64,000 bases of DNA, taken from assembly GCA_963642705.1 (NCBI GenBank), contig CAVIHU010000004.1, positions 1 to 64,000 on the forward strand, in the 5' to 3' direction. The stretch is from UBA11524 sp963642705. GTDB taxonomy: Bacteria > Bacillota > Clostridia > Christensenellales > Aristaeellaceae. How positions within the stretch are numbered: position 1 is the stretch's first letter; each line of letters starts with the position of its first letter. The translations under genes were made by a program, and so were the position numbers. Of this stretch, positions 25,058 to 34,502 are shown in pieces. Under the pieces are notes generated by a model, which saw only the letters and a list, made by a program, of their open reading frames with translations, made no database searches and was not told the DNA's origin.

Positions 25058-27178
25058 ATGGCACAAACGATTTACAATCCGCGGCAGGATAAACGGTTCG
25101 ATTATCCTGTTATTGATCAGGACGAATGGCGTGAACGGCACCTGATTGGCGGCGAAACGATTCCTTACCGATTTATGCACGGTTCTTTTGAGGGCACAGG
25201 CGTGAAATTTGCATTCTGCTTTCCTGCAAAGGAGCGGTATGAGAACAGGTTTCATCAGTACCTCTCGCCGTTTCCCGGACCGGATGAGGAGGTTGGATCT
25301 CTGGGACATACCGGTTTGGCGGATCGCATCGGGTTTGCGCTGAAGTGCGGCGCATACTACGTTGAAACGAACATGGGCTCCGCTTCGCAGTTCGGCTCTC
25401 AGCGCGATGATTTCCTGACGTGGCAGTCTTCGGCGGCAGCGGCTGAATATTCGCGCGAGGTTGCCAAGGAGATGTATGAAACAGACAGGCGTGCGTACGG
25501 CTATGTGTACGGCGGCAGCGGAGGCGGCTACAAGACGATGGCATGCATTGAGAATACCCGTGCGTGGGATGGCGCAGCGCCATACGTGATCGGCTCGCCC
25601 GTTTCACTGCCGAATACCATCACGATGCATGTGCAGGGACAGCGCGTCCTGCGTGATGCATTCGGAAAGATTCTCGATGCGCTTGAGCCCGGCGGTAGCG
25701 GCGATCCGTACAAGGCGCTGAATGACGATGAAGCGGCGATGCTGCGCGAGCTGACGAAGATGGGGTTTCCCCCGCTGGCGTGGTATCTCGAGGCGAAGGG
25801 CGTGATCGACCCCGGTGCACTACCGGTGCTGATGCCCGGTGTGAAAGCGCTTGACCCTGATTATTTCACGGACTTCTGGACAAAGGAAGGCTATGACGGC
25901 GCGAATCCACAGAGCACCTCCTCGAAGGATCGCATCTTTTTCCGCACGAGGGTGAAGTCCGTGCAATACGCAGGAAAGGCGAAGGAACGCAGTGCCGAAA
26001 ACGGCATGAACGGCGTGGATGACGCCTGGCAGAAGCAGTTTGCAGGCGGCAACGGCGCATACCTTGAGTTGGAGAGGCTGCCGCAGGGGAAACACCTGTA
26101 TCTGCAGGGGCTGAACATCGTTTTTCAAAGCGGTGAAGCGAAGGATGCAGTGCTGCTGATGGACAAGATGATGCGCCTTTCAGACGGCAGCGGCATTGTT
26201 ACTATTGGCATGTGCTACGGCATGAGCGACGTGAATGACACGCTCAGCAAGGTCAAGCCGGGCGATGAAATTCTGCTGGACAATTCGGATTACATCGCGG
26301 TGCAGAGCTACTACCGGTACCAGGTTCCGACGGAATTGTCATTCCACGCGTGGGATCAGTTCCGCAATCCGGACGGAACGCCGAAAACGCCGCAGCGCAG
26401 GCCTTTTCCGAAGCCCTTTACCGGGGTGGGCGTCCGGCAAAACGGGAACATTCAGGGCAAGGTCATCAATATTCAGGCATTAATGGATGAAAGCACATGT
26501 CCGTGGTGCGCAGACTGGTGGCGCAATAAAATAATCGAAACAAAAGGCAGTGATGCGGATCATCGTGTGTACTTTATGGAGCGCTGCATGCACGGCGATG
26601 TGCCGACCATCGGCAATTACATGGTGGTCAACTATGCGGGTGCGCTATGTCAGGCGCTGATCGACCTGTCCGACTGGGTTGAAAAGGGAATTGAACCGCT
26701 GAAGCATACAGCGTACACCCTGGGCGAGGACGGGCAAATTCATCCGGAGGAGGATGTCAGCAAGCGCTTCGGCATGCAGGCTGTTCCGATGCTCAAGGCT
26801 AACGGAACCAAATGTGCGCATGTGCACGTTGGCGAATGCGTCCGCTTCACGGTGGATGTCGAGGTGCCTGAGGGGGCAGGCGACGTGACCGAAATCATGT
26901 TCAGTCAGCAGGAAAAGCAGCTGAATGCCGAAAAATCGGACGTTGGCGGCGCTGCAGGGCTGATGCTTGGAAAGGATATGTGGGATGGCACGCTTGAGTT
27001 CGAGAAAGGCATCCGCGGCAATGTCCATACCGCCTATGCAGAAACCATTGCAAGCTATGATAAGCCAGGCGTTTACTTCGCAACCGTCCGCATTGCCAGC
27101 AACCGGCATGGCAGCGCGGCTGAGATGTTCACGCAGGTATTGAACCTTGACCGTGCACGTGTGATTGTCGAACCGTGA
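25058..27178 (+). CDS. Tannase/feruloyl-esterase-like alpha/beta hydrolase
   Basis: A 706-residue cytoplasmic protein with no signal peptide. The nucleophile elbow is YGGSGGGYK with Ser near residue 154. The late segment DHRVYFMERCMHGD supplies an Asp/His pair like that closing the triad in tannase-family esterases. The C-terminal 100 residues look like a beta-rich accessory domain. Tannase/feruloyl esterases cleave aromatic acyl esters from sugars or plant-wall chains, so an ester-decorated oligosaccharide is a natural substrate here. The ATG at 25058 is 5-6 nt after GAGGGGG. It is the first gene of the importer operon, 16 bp before the binding protein. The exact family is less certain than the fold. 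Confidence 0.65.
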   Translation: MAQTIYNPRQDKRFDYPVIDQDEWRERHLIGGETIPYRFMHGSFEGTGVKFAFCFPAKERYENRFHQYLSPFPGPDEEVGSLGHTGLADRIGFALKCGAYYVETNMGSASQFGSQRDDFLTWQSSAAAAEYSREVAKEMYETDRRAYGYVYGGSGGGYKTMACIENTRAWDGAAPYVIGSPVSLPNTITMHVQGQRVLRDAFGKILDALEPGGSGDPYKALNDDEAAMLRELTKMGFPPLAWYLEAKGVIDPGALPVLMPGVKALDPDYFTDFWTKEGYDGANPQSTSSKDRIFFRTRVKSVQYAGKAKERSAENGMNGVDDAWQKQFAGGNGAYLELERLPQGKHLYLQGLNIVFQSGEAKDAVLLMDKMMRLSDGSGIVTIGMCYGMSDVNDTLSKVKPGDEILLDNSDYIAVQSYYRYQVPTELSFHAWDQFRNPDGTPKTPQRRPFPKPFTGVGVRQNGNIQGKVINIQALMDESTCPWCADWWRNKIIETKGSDADHRVYFMERCMHGDVPTIGNYMVVNYAGALCQALIDLSDWVEKGIEPLKHTAYTLGEDGQIHPEEDVSKRFGMQAVPMLKANGTKCAHVHVGECVRFTVDVEVPEGAGDVTEIMFSQQEKQLNAEKSDVGGAAGLMLGKDMWDGTLEFEKGIRGNVHTAYAETIASYDKPGVYFATVRIASNRHGSAAEMFTQVLNLDRARVIVEP

Positions 27179-27194
27179 GAAAGGAGAATGAATC

Positions 27195-29039
27195 GTGTCC
27201 ATTCGAGCAAAGTGGATTGCCTTGATGCTTGCCGTGGTGCTGATGCTTGTTGGTATGCAGGTGTATTACGGCGGCAATGGCTCAACCGGCAGATCAAGCG
27301 GACAGGAAGTAACGGCGGAAACAACCTTTGAATGGTGGATTTACTCCGGTACTTCCACAGAATACTACGATACCTACGGCGAGAATCCGGCAGTGCAGTA
27401 CACGCTGCAGAAGGGGTATGGACCGGAAAATAAGAAAATCGCCATAAACTTTCTGGAGCCGCCGGCAGGTACGGAGGCGGACAATTATACGCGTATGCTT
27501 GCTTCGGGCGACCTGCCGGACATCATCGATGCGGTCATTTCCGATCCGCCGCGCGTCATGGTGGAAAAGGGTTACTGCATCGAGCTGACCGAGTATGTTG
27601 AGCAATATATGCCGAATTATGTCGCTCTTGTGCATTCGGACAACGAAATCTACATCAACGCAGTGGAGGTGGATGACGACGGCAACGAGCGTTATTACGC
27701 CATCTTCGAAATTTACGATGCACCGGAAACGATCTTTCAGGGCTATATGTACCGGCGCGACTGGCTTGTGAAGTACGGCACAAATCCGGCGACTGGCGAG
27801 GCGTTCACCGGCGGCTATACCGAGCCTGACGATGTGGATAGCTGGGAGGATGACGTCGTATTCCCCAGCTGGTGCGATGCGGAAAAGCAGGCGAAAGGAC
27901 TGGAGCTGGTACCCGAATGGGACGGCACGTATCCGCTCTTTGTATCCGATTGGGAGTGGATGTTTGAAATCTTCGAGGCGGCGCAAAAGGATCTCGGCAT
28001 TACCGATAAGTACTGCATCAGTCTGTATTATCCGGGCTATACGTGGTCAGGCGGTCTGCTGTCGTGCTTTGGCGGCGGCGTGAACGTGTGGTATCAGGAT
28101 GCGGAGGGCAAGGTGCATTTCGGCGGCTATGAGGAACCGTTCAAGACCTATCTGCAGTGCATGAACAAATGGTACAGCAAGGGCTGGCTTGATCAGGACT
28201 TCATGCAGCGCACATCAGACGCCTTCTATCAGATTGATTCGACATCTGTCCGTCAGGGGTTGATCGCCATGTGGAACGGTCAGCAGTCTGAGCTGGGCGG
28301 ACGTCTCGATATGCATGACGGCGGCTACACCGAGGGCATCTATGCTGCTGCTGCACCGTATCCCATCAATGACATTTACGGATCGGAAAGCTGCCGGTAC
28401 GTGACACCAAACTGCGTGATGGGCGGCGGCCTGGTATCGCGCGGCGTACTCGTTACGACAGCTGCGAAAGACAAGGATCTCGCGACACTGTGCGCATATC
28501 TTGACCAGTTCTATTCGATGGATGGCGCACTCATCAAGACGGTCGGTTTGAGTGCCGAGCAGGCAGCTTCGCTGACGGACAGCACATTCTATGCGGATTA
28601 CGGGCTTGAAGACGGCGCGTACTTCGCCAATGAAGATGGACAATTGGAAAAGAGCCCTGTTCTGGTCAGCGACAGCGGTCAGCTGGCAACGGCAGCGGGC
28701 TTCAGCAAGGCGCCTGGACTCAAGCTGAATGCAGGACTCAATCAGGGCTATGCGCCCAATTTCCAGAAATCGCTTGAAATGTGGTCGCTGCATGAGAACA
28801 CTGCCTTTTTCCAGGGCAGTCGTACTACCAACGCCATGAGCCAGGATGACACCAGCACATACAGCGCGATTATGACGAAGGTGCTGGATTATATGAACAA
28901 AAACTGCGCCAATTTCATTACCGGCAAATCCAACTTCGAGAAGGACTGGGATAAATGGTGCACTGTGTTGAAGAAGTATAAGGTCGAACAGATAACGGAA
29001 CTACTGCAGCCGTATGTGGACAAGTATCCCTTCCGTTGA
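27195..29039 (+). CDS. Extracellular solute-binding protein of a sugar ABC importer (LplA-like)
   Basis: A 614-residue family 1 solute-binding protein that captures oligosaccharides outside the cell and delivers them to the two permeases that follow. The N-terminal hydrophobic run (about 5-22) is an export signal. There is no lipobox cysteine after it, odd for a Gram-positive binding protein, so it may stay attached through an uncleaved signal anchor. The mature part has the type 1 pattern (TFEWWIYSGTS; DLPDIIDAV) and a large size typical of LplA-like proteins paired with LplB/LplC permeases. Start is GTG with AAAGGAG upstream. Confidence 0.88.
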   Translation: MSIRAKWIALMLAVVLMLVGMQVYYGGNGSTGRSSGQEVTAETTFEWWIYSGTSTEYYDTYGENPAVQYTLQKGYGPENKKIAINFLEPPAGTEADNYTRMLASGDLPDIIDAVISDPPRVMVEKGYCIELTEYVEQYMPNYVALVHSDNEIYINAVEVDDDGNERYYAIFEIYDAPETIFQGYMYRRDWLVKYGTNPATGEAFTGGYTEPDDVDSWEDDVVFPSWCDAEKQAKGLELVPEWDGTYPLFVSDWEWMFEIFEAAQKDLGITDKYCISLYYPGYTWSGGLLSCFGGGVNVWYQDAEGKVHFGGYEEPFKTYLQCMNKWYSKGWLDQDFMQRTSDAFYQIDSTSVRQGLIAMWNGQQSELGGRLDMHDGGYTEGIYAAAAPYPINDIYGSESCRYVTPNCVMGGGLVSRGVLVTTAAKDKDLATLCAYLDQFYSMDGALIKTVGLSAEQAASLTDSTFYADYGLEDGAYFANEDGQLEKSPVLVSDSGQLATAAGFSKAPGLKLNAGLNQGYAPNFQKSLEMWSLHENTAFFQGSRTTNAMSQDDTSTYSAIMTKVLDYMNKNCANFITGKSNFEKDWDKWCTVLKKYKVEQITELLQPYVDKYPFR

Positions 29040-29059
29040 TAAAAAAGGAGGCGCGATTG

Positions 29060-30007
29060 ATGGCAAAAAAGGAACTGACCGCATCTGCCCGCAGAAGCTG
29101 GAAACAGGAGCTCAAGCGTGACTGGGTCGTGTATCTGCTTTTCGTTCCCATCATTGTTTATGAAATAATCTTCCATTTTCTGCCGATGTTCGGCGTTGTC
29201 ATGGCGTTTGAGGATTACAACGTCGTCGATGGTTATTTCGGCTCGAAGTGGGTTGGTTTGCAGAACTTTATCGACCTGTTCACGGGCGAGGACTTCCTGC
29301 AGGCGATCCGTAACACGCTGGCAATCGGTTTGCTACGCGCGACCATCGGCTTTGCGGCACCTATTATTTTCGCACTGATGCTGAGCCTGATTGACAGCAA
29401 GAAATTCAAGCGCATTGCGCAGACCATGTCGTATATGCCGAATTTCGTGGCGGCGGTCATCGTCTGCTCGCTGTTTACACAGTTCCTCGGCAAGGACGGT
29501 CCGCTGACGATACTGCTGACGCGGCTGTTCGGCGTGGAAAATCAAAACTGGTTTGCGAATGACCAGATGCCTGTCTTTTGGCTGATCTACACCTTCATGG
29601 GTATCTGGCAGGGCGTTGGTTGGGGTTCCATCATGTATGTCGCGGCGATTTCGCAGGTCAGCGGCGAATTGCACGAGGCTGCCGCGATTGACGGCGCGTC
29701 CCGTATGCAGCGAATGTTCAGGATTACGCTGCCGAATATTCTGCCGATGATCATGATGATGTTCGTCATCAATATCGGCACATCGCTGATGGCCGGCTAC
29801 GACAACATCCTGCTGCTGTATATGCCAAGCACCTACTCTGTTTCCGATACCGTCTACACGTACACGTACCGCATGGCGTTCGGCGGAGGCTCAACGAATT
29901 ACTCGCTGTCATCGGCATCCGGTCTGTTCCAGTCGCTCGTCAGCACCATCCTGCTGATTGGCTCAAACGCCCTGGCGCGCAAGACGTCCGGAACCGGACT
30001 GTTCTGA
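29060..30007 (+). CDS. ABC sugar importer permease (LplB/UgpA-like)
   Basis: A 315-residue MalF-type permease with six membrane segments and the cytoplasmic EAA loop EAAAIDGASRMQRMFRITLP (about residue 205), which docks the ATPase. The ATG at 29060 is 8 nt after GGAGG. It forms a heterodimer with the next gene product. No ATPase gene is in the locus, so a shared MsmX-like ATPase encoded elsewhere is expected. Confidence 0.92.
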   Translation: MAKKELTASARRSWKQELKRDWVVYLLFVPIIVYEIIFHFLPMFGVVMAFEDYNVVDGYFGSKWVGLQNFIDLFTGEDFLQAIRNTLAIGLLRATIGFAAPIIFALMLSLIDSKKFKRIAQTMSYMPNFVAAVIVCSLFTQFLGKDGPLTILLTRLFGVENQNWFANDQMPVFWLIYTFMGIWQGVGWGSIMYVAAISQVSGELHEAAAIDGASRMQRMFRITLPNILPMIMMMFVINIGTSLMAGYDNILLLYMPSTYSVSDTVYTYTYRMAFGGGSTNYSLSSASGLFQSLVSTILLIGSNALARKTSGTGLF

Positions 30008-30025
30008 GAAGGGAGGAAAAGCAGA

Positions 30026-30946
30026 ATGGAAAGAGCAGAAATCAAACGACGCAAAAGCGAAGAATGGGAAAACCACATGGTGGAAACGAAGTCCATCGGC
30101 GATAAAATCATCGATGTCATTCTGTATGTACTGATTAGCTTAGTCGCCGTGTGCAGCGTGCTGCCGATGTGGCACGTGCTGATGTCCTCCTTCTCCGATG
30201 GCAAGACACTGCTGGCACATTCCGGCATTGTGCTCTGGCCGGTTGGAGACTTTACGCTGGATGGCTATCGACTGATTTTTAAGAACACCAGCGTCCTCAG
30301 CGGCTATTTCAACACGATTGTCTATACTGTCTGCTACAGCACCATCGGCTTCCTGCTTTCGTCGGTGACTGGATATGCGCTCAGCCGCGATACGAAGCTC
30401 AAGAAGCCTGTCACCATGATTCTCATGCTGACGATGCTCTTCAGCGGCGGCATGGTGCCGTCTTACATGGTTATCCGCTCGCTGGGCTGGGTCGGCACGC
30501 CGTGGGCGCTTGTTATTCCCGGGTGCACGAACAGCATGTTCTGCATCATGATGATGAACGCCTTCAACAGCATTCCGCGCGAAATGTATGAGGCGGCACA
30601 CATTGACGGTGCAGGGCATTTGTCGACGCTCTTTGAAATCAGTCTGCCGCAGGCGATGAACATGGGTGCGGTTATCATCCTGAATCTGGCAATCGGGCAG
30701 TGGAACTCGTGGCTGCAGGCTTCGATTTATGTGCCGAACAAGAAAGAACTCTGGCCGCTGCAACTGGTCATCAAACAGATTACCTCCGAAAATGCGGATT
30801 TCCTGAATTCCTCCAACCCCAATTACAGCCGCTATCTGATTCAGTTCGCTGTGATAATCGCCGCCATCGCGCCGATTATCCTGACATTCCCATTCTTCCA
30901 GGATAAGATGGAAAAAGGCGTGCTTCAGGGCGGCGTCAAAGGCTGA
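30026..30946 (+). CDS. ABC sugar importer permease (LplC/YtcP-like)
   Basis: A 306-residue MalG-type permease with six membrane segments and the EAA loop EAAHIDGAGHLSTLFEISLP. The first 25 residues are charged and cytoplasmic. It starts 18 bp after the partner permease, with GGGAGG upstream, and is the last gene of this transcript before the hairpin at 30961-30986. It belongs to the carbohydrate uptake CUT1 group. Confidence 0.92.
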   Translation: MERAEIKRRKSEEWENHMVETKSIGDKIIDVILYVLISLVAVCSVLPMWHVLMSSFSDGKTLLAHSGIVLWPVGDFTLDGYRLIFKNTSVLSGYFNTIVYTVCYSTIGFLLSSVTGYALSRDTKLKKPVTMILMLTMLFSGGMVPSYMVIRSLGWVGTPWALVIPGCTNSMFCIMMMNAFNSIPREMYEAAHIDGAGHLSTLFEISLPQAMNMGAVIILNLAIGQWNSWLQASIYVPNKKELWPLQLVIKQITSENADFLNSSNPNYSRYLIQFAVIIAAIAPIILTFPFFQDKMEKGVLQGGVKG

Positions 30947-30960
30947 GACTACCTTTTTGA

Positions 30961-30986
30961 GCTGCTTCCTTCGGGAGGCGGCTTTT
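30961..30986 (+). terminator. Terminator of the esterase/importer operon
   Basis: GCTGCTTCC (30961-30969) and GGAGGCGGC (30974-30982) pair around a stable TTCG tetraloop, followed by TTTT. It separates the importer operon from the two-component genes. Confidence 0.7.
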
Positions 30987-31005
30987 CAAATGATGTTTTC
31001 TGTTG

Positions 31006-31011
31006 TATAAT
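31006..31011 (+). promoter_or_regulatory. -10 box of the YesM/YesN-like operon
   Basis: TATAAT with TTTTCA 17 nt upstream, about 40 bp before the GTG start of the kinase. Confidence 0.55.
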
Positions 31012-31051
31012 ACAATAAATACGAGAAAACAACACAAGGAGGATACTCCAA

Positions 31052-32476
31052 GTGAAGAAGCATGCTTCGTTTCGTGAATGGTTTTGGCACAGCAAGATGT
31101 GCCGACATCTGCGACCGAGAATCATGTTGATGATTCTGACGCTGGTTCTGCCGCTCGCACTGCTGTCGCCGGTTTTGTCCGCGGTGCTGATTCATCAGAC
31201 CATCGAGATTAAGACCCAGAACATTCAGAATGCCTTTACGTTTTTTGTCGACCAAATTGTTCAGCGTTATGAGCTAAGCGGCGAGGAAGAACAGACAGAC
31301 TTTGTCAGCTTCAGCGCATCGAGCCTGTGCTTGCTGTACTGGAATGATAAGGGGAAATCTGACGACAACGATAACGGCGGCAAAATATACGTCTGCATGG
31401 ATGACGGCACAAATTACCTGATTCATCCGGACGGTACGTGGGTGCAGGTCAAGGAAACCTTCGTGGAACTGCAGAACGCGGTCAGCTTCTTTGTATGGGA
31501 GAACAGCGAATATCCATTTCGGGTGCTTTCTACGTTTTCTTATCATTTCGTCATACGATACATGCCAATCTGGCTATGGATTGCGCCGATTGTGTCGCTG
31601 CTTGCGCTTGTCCTCTGTCCGCTGCTGTACGTGCGGCTGCGCGAGGATATTCTGGTGCCGATGGAGCTGCTCACACAAGCGATGGAGCATTTCCGCAAGG
31701 AACATCAGTATCGGATTCCACAGCAAACCGACCGGTACAGCGACGAATTTCTGCATATGTTTGATAATTTCAACACGATGGCGCAGGAAGTGCAGGCGTC
31801 CTATGAAAAAGATTTTAAACTGCTGGAGAGCGAGTTGGACAATCTGCGCCTGCAGATCAATCCGCATATGCTGCTCAATTCCTACAATATGATTTACGCA
31901 ATGGCGCAGTCCCATAACGTTGCAACTATTCAGGAGTACACGCTATGTCTGGTGGACTACTTTCGATATGTCCTCCGTCAGGGACAGCGGCTTGTAAAGC
32001 TGCGTCAGGAGATGGATTTCGTCGAGAATTTCATCAACATTCAGCGCATCCGATTCCCGAATCGCTTCACCTATCTGTATCAGGCGCCCGAGGAATGCAT
32101 GGATGTGCTGATTCCACCGCTGCTGATTGAGAATTTTGTCGAGAATGCCATCAAGTATGCGCTCAAGCCGGATGAGCCGATTCAGATCGTCGTTTCCGTG
32201 CAGATGGAAGCATCGGATGACGATGGGAAGCAGCTGCGCATCATCGTGATGGATACGGGCAACGGCATTCGTCCCGAATTGTTGGAAACGCTCAAGCGCC
32301 ATGAGCCGTATATAGATGGGGCAGGACGCAAGCATATCGGCATCTACAACTGCGTCCGCAGGATTGAGCTTTTTTATGGGGGAAAGGGGAGCGTCCGTTT
32401 CAGCAGCGAGGAGGGACAGGGAACACAGGCGTATATCCTGATTCCCTGTATCTATGAACAGGAGGAAAATGCATGA
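31052..32476 (+). CDS. Sensor histidine kinase of the LytS/YesM type
   Basis: A 474-residue membrane kinase. Two membrane segments (about 28-50 and 172-195) flank an extracytoplasmic sensor loop. A HAMP-like linker follows, then the His_kinase phospho-acceptor region LQINPHMLLNSYNMIYAM. The GHKL ATPase has ENFVENAIKYAL (N box) and MDTGNGIRPE. YesM kinases work with AraC-type response regulators to induce glycan-utilisation genes in Gram-positive bacteria. Start is GTG, 11 nt after AAGGAGG. It overlaps the regulator by 4 bp. Its position between importer and glycosidases implies that it senses the locus substrate or a released sugar. Confidence 0.92.
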   Translation: MKKHASFREWFWHSKMCRHLRPRIMLMILTLVLPLALLSPVLSAVLIHQTIEIKTQNIQNAFTFFVDQIVQRYELSGEEEQTDFVSFSASSLCLLYWNDKGKSDDNDNGGKIYVCMDDGTNYLIHPDGTWVQVKETFVELQNAVSFFVWENSEYPFRVLSTFSYHFVIRYMPIWLWIAPIVSLLALVLCPLLYVRLREDILVPMELLTQAMEHFRKEHQYRIPQQTDRYSDEFLHMFDNFNTMAQEVQASYEKDFKLLESELDNLRLQINPHMLLNSYNMIYAMAQSHNVATIQEYTLCLVDYFRYVLRQGQRLVKLRQEMDFVENFINIQRIRFPNRFTYLYQAPEECMDVLIPPLLIENFVENAIKYALKPDEPIQIVVSVQMEASDDDGKQLRIIVMDTGNGIRPELLETLKRHEPYIDGAGRKHIGIYNCVRRIELFYGGKGSVRFSSEEGQGTQAYILIPCIYEQEENA

Positions 32477-33243
32477 ACATCCTGATTGTTGACGATGAGC
32501 AGCTTGCAGTGCAGGGCATAATAGACGGGATTGACTGGGAGCGGCTTGGCTTTGACAAGGTGATGACCGCGAACAGCTATCAAGAGGCAGTGAATGCGTT
32601 CAAAAGCACGTATTTTGATATCCTGCTCAGCGACATCGAAATGCCGGGTGAAAGCGGACTCAAGCTGATTGAGTACGTCAACGAGCACAGCCCGATGACC
32701 GAGTGCATCATCCTGTCCTGTCACGATGAATTTGATTATGCGCGCACAGCGGTGCGGCTCAACTGCATGGAGTATGCGCTCAAGCCGATTCGCTATCAGC
32801 GATTGACGGAAATTCTGCTGCATGCGCAGGAGAAGGTGCAGAAGCGTCATGAGGTGGATCAGCTTAGCAGGTATGGGAGCCAGTATATCAATGACCTTGC
32901 CAGGGAAATCAAGAGCGAATCAGGGGACGCGCTGGAAACAGCGGTCGCGTACATCGATGCGCACCTGTCTGAGGAGATTGCCGTCAAGGATCTCGCTGGC
33001 ATCTGCTTTGTCAGTGCTGACCATCTGACACGCCTGTTCAAGAAAAAATACGGTTTGACGGTTACCGAAATCATCCAGCAGAAAAGGCTGAATTTGGCGA
33101 AGAAACTGCTGCTGAAGGAGAATATTACCATTTCTGCGGTCAGTTGTGCGGTCGGCTTCAGCAATTACTCCTACTTTACCGAGCAGTTTAAGAAGCACTT
33201 CGGGCTGACGCCGCGCGAATATCAGAAGCAGAACAGAAAGTAA
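32473..33243 (+). CDS. AraC-type response regulator (YesN-like)
   Basis: A 256-residue cytoplasmic regulator. The receiver has ILIVDDEQLAV, the phospho-Asp in ILLSDIEMPGESG near residue 55 and the Lys of ALKPIRY. The C-terminal 100 residues carry two AraC helix-turn-helix units (VKDLAGICFVSADHLTRLFK and ISAVSCAVGFSNYSYFTEQF). It overlaps the kinase stop by 4 bp. It is the probable activator of the surrounding operons, several of which have good -10 but poor -35 boxes. Confidence 0.93.
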   Translation: MNILIVDDEQLAVQGIIDGIDWERLGFDKVMTANSYQEAVNAFKSTYFDILLSDIEMPGESGLKLIEYVNEHSPMTECIILSCHDEFDYARTAVRLNCMEYALKPIRYQRLTEILLHAQEKVQKRHEVDQLSRYGSQYINDLAREIKSESGDALETAVAYIDAHLSEEIAVKDLAGICFVSADHLTRLFKKKYGLTVTEIIQQKRLNLAKKLLLKENITISAVSCAVGFSNYSYFTEQFKKHFGLTPREYQKQNRK

Positions 33244-33373
33244 GCAGCGGAATCAAGTCGGATTTACCGTGTTTTCTATCGGATTTCAGAAAGTTTTTAT
33301 CAGCCTGAAATGCTATACTGACGTTGACAAAAGGCTTCAACGGAAGCAAATGCATGTTAGGAGGAAAAACAAG

Positions 33374-34435
33374 ATGAAGAAGCTCACTGCCCTGCTGCTG
33401 TCTGCACTGCTGTGCATGACAATGGTCTCTTTCTCCATGGCGGAGGAAGCGCTGACGCTCGACAACACGTACTATTCCTACGGCTACGATGTCGGCACGA
33501 TGTTCATGAACTACTACGTCCACTTCTACGGGGAGGTTGCAGGACTGGGCAAGGTGTTCCATGCGGGCATGTGCATGGATCAGATCACGTTTGACGGCAC
33601 GTATGAGATCCTCGCCGAGGAGCATGCTTACAGCGTGGCGATGAACCGCGCTGACGGCGAGGCAGGCAACATCACAGAAGGCACAGCACCGTACACCGTT
33701 GTCTTCTACGACTTCGACGGCAACGAAATCGACCGTTGCGGCATCGATGCGGAGCACCTGTACAATGATATGGCGAACCTCAGCGGCATCGGCGGCACGC
33801 AGGTTGCTCTGAATCTCGACAGCGACCCCGAAAACAGCAGGTTTGCATCTCAGTATGCCGGCGAACCGGCTGTCGCGTTGCTTGACCTGGTTAATCCGGA
33901 AGACGATACCGCAACGCTGACGCTGAAGGTCAACGGCAAGTATGATGACTTGGTGGTGCTGTTTGTGGAAGGCACCTACGCCATGAACGAGGATCAGACT
34001 GTCATCACGCTGACGCCAAACGATGACAGCGATGACGGCGCGACCGTGACGAAGAACGAAGACGGCACATGGCTGTACGTTTCCGAAAGCGGCGACGAGG
34101 TGACCCTGGCGGAGGCCGTCTCGGTGGAGACCGTGTACACATTCAAGGGACAGATTCCCGTGCCCGGCATGAATGACACAAACGCAGACTTCCTCTGCGA
34201 GCTGAACAGCGATAATACCGTTTCGCTCTATGCGGATTTCATGGGCAACAGAATGGATATTGACAGCGGCACATACGAAATCGACATGACCACATATGCC
34301 TTCATCATCCACTTTGCAGCTGCCGGTGACCTGACCACAGAAGGCTATGCTGCGGACATGGTGCTGAACTATCACGCGGAGAATATTGAACTCTTCGGCA
34401 CAGTCGATCAGACACTTGCGTTTGTGACTGAGTGA
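33374..34435 (+). CDS. Secreted acidic protein, unknown function
   Basis: A 353-residue protein with a clean signal peptide (MKKLTALLLSALLCMTM, cleavage likely after SMA). The mature part is very acidic and beta-rich. It appears to hold two related segments, each a short strand run with a G-T-Y element (VEGTYAMNEDQTVITLTP and DSGTYEIDMTTYAFIIHF), reminiscent of lipocalin-like folds. No lipobox, anchor or catalytic motif is evident. The ATG at 33374 follows AGGAGG, and a TATACT box lies at 33314-33319. It leads the glycosidase genes, so an extracellular glycan-binding or capture role is possible but unproven. Confidence 0.7.
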   Translation: MKKLTALLLSALLCMTMVSFSMAEEALTLDNTYYSYGYDVGTMFMNYYVHFYGEVAGLGKVFHAGMCMDQITFDGTYEILAEEHAYSVAMNRADGEAGNITEGTAPYTVVFYDFDGNEIDRCGIDAEHLYNDMANLSGIGGTQVALNLDSDPENSRFASQYAGEPAVALLDLVNPEDDTATLTLKVNGKYDDLVVLFVEGTYAMNEDQTVITLTPNDDSDDGATVTKNEDGTWLYVSESGDEVTLAEAVSVETVYTFKGQIPVPGMNDTNADFLCELNSDNTVSLYADFMGNRMDIDSGTYEIDMTTYAFIIHFAAAGDLTTEGYAADMVLNYHAENIELFGTVDQTLAFVTE

Positions 34436-34450
34436 TTATCTGACTTCATT

Positions 34451-34484
34451 GAAGCCGTCGTCCTTGCTGGCGGCGGCTTCATTT
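34451..34484 (+). terminator. Intercistronic hairpin before the GH78-like gene
   Basis: GAAGCCGTCG (34451-34460) pairs with CGGCGGCTTC (34471-34480), followed by ATTTC. The T-run is weak, so it may act as a partial terminator or an mRNA stabiliser that sets the ratio of secreted protein to glycosidases. Confidence 0.5.
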
Positions 34485-34502
34485 CTGAAAGGGGAGATGA
34501 CC

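Noticed and set aside
33188..34375. 395-codon minus-strand frame opposite the acidic secreted protein
   Set aside because: The plus strand has a signal peptide, ribosome site and promoter-like box; the minus frame has none of these.
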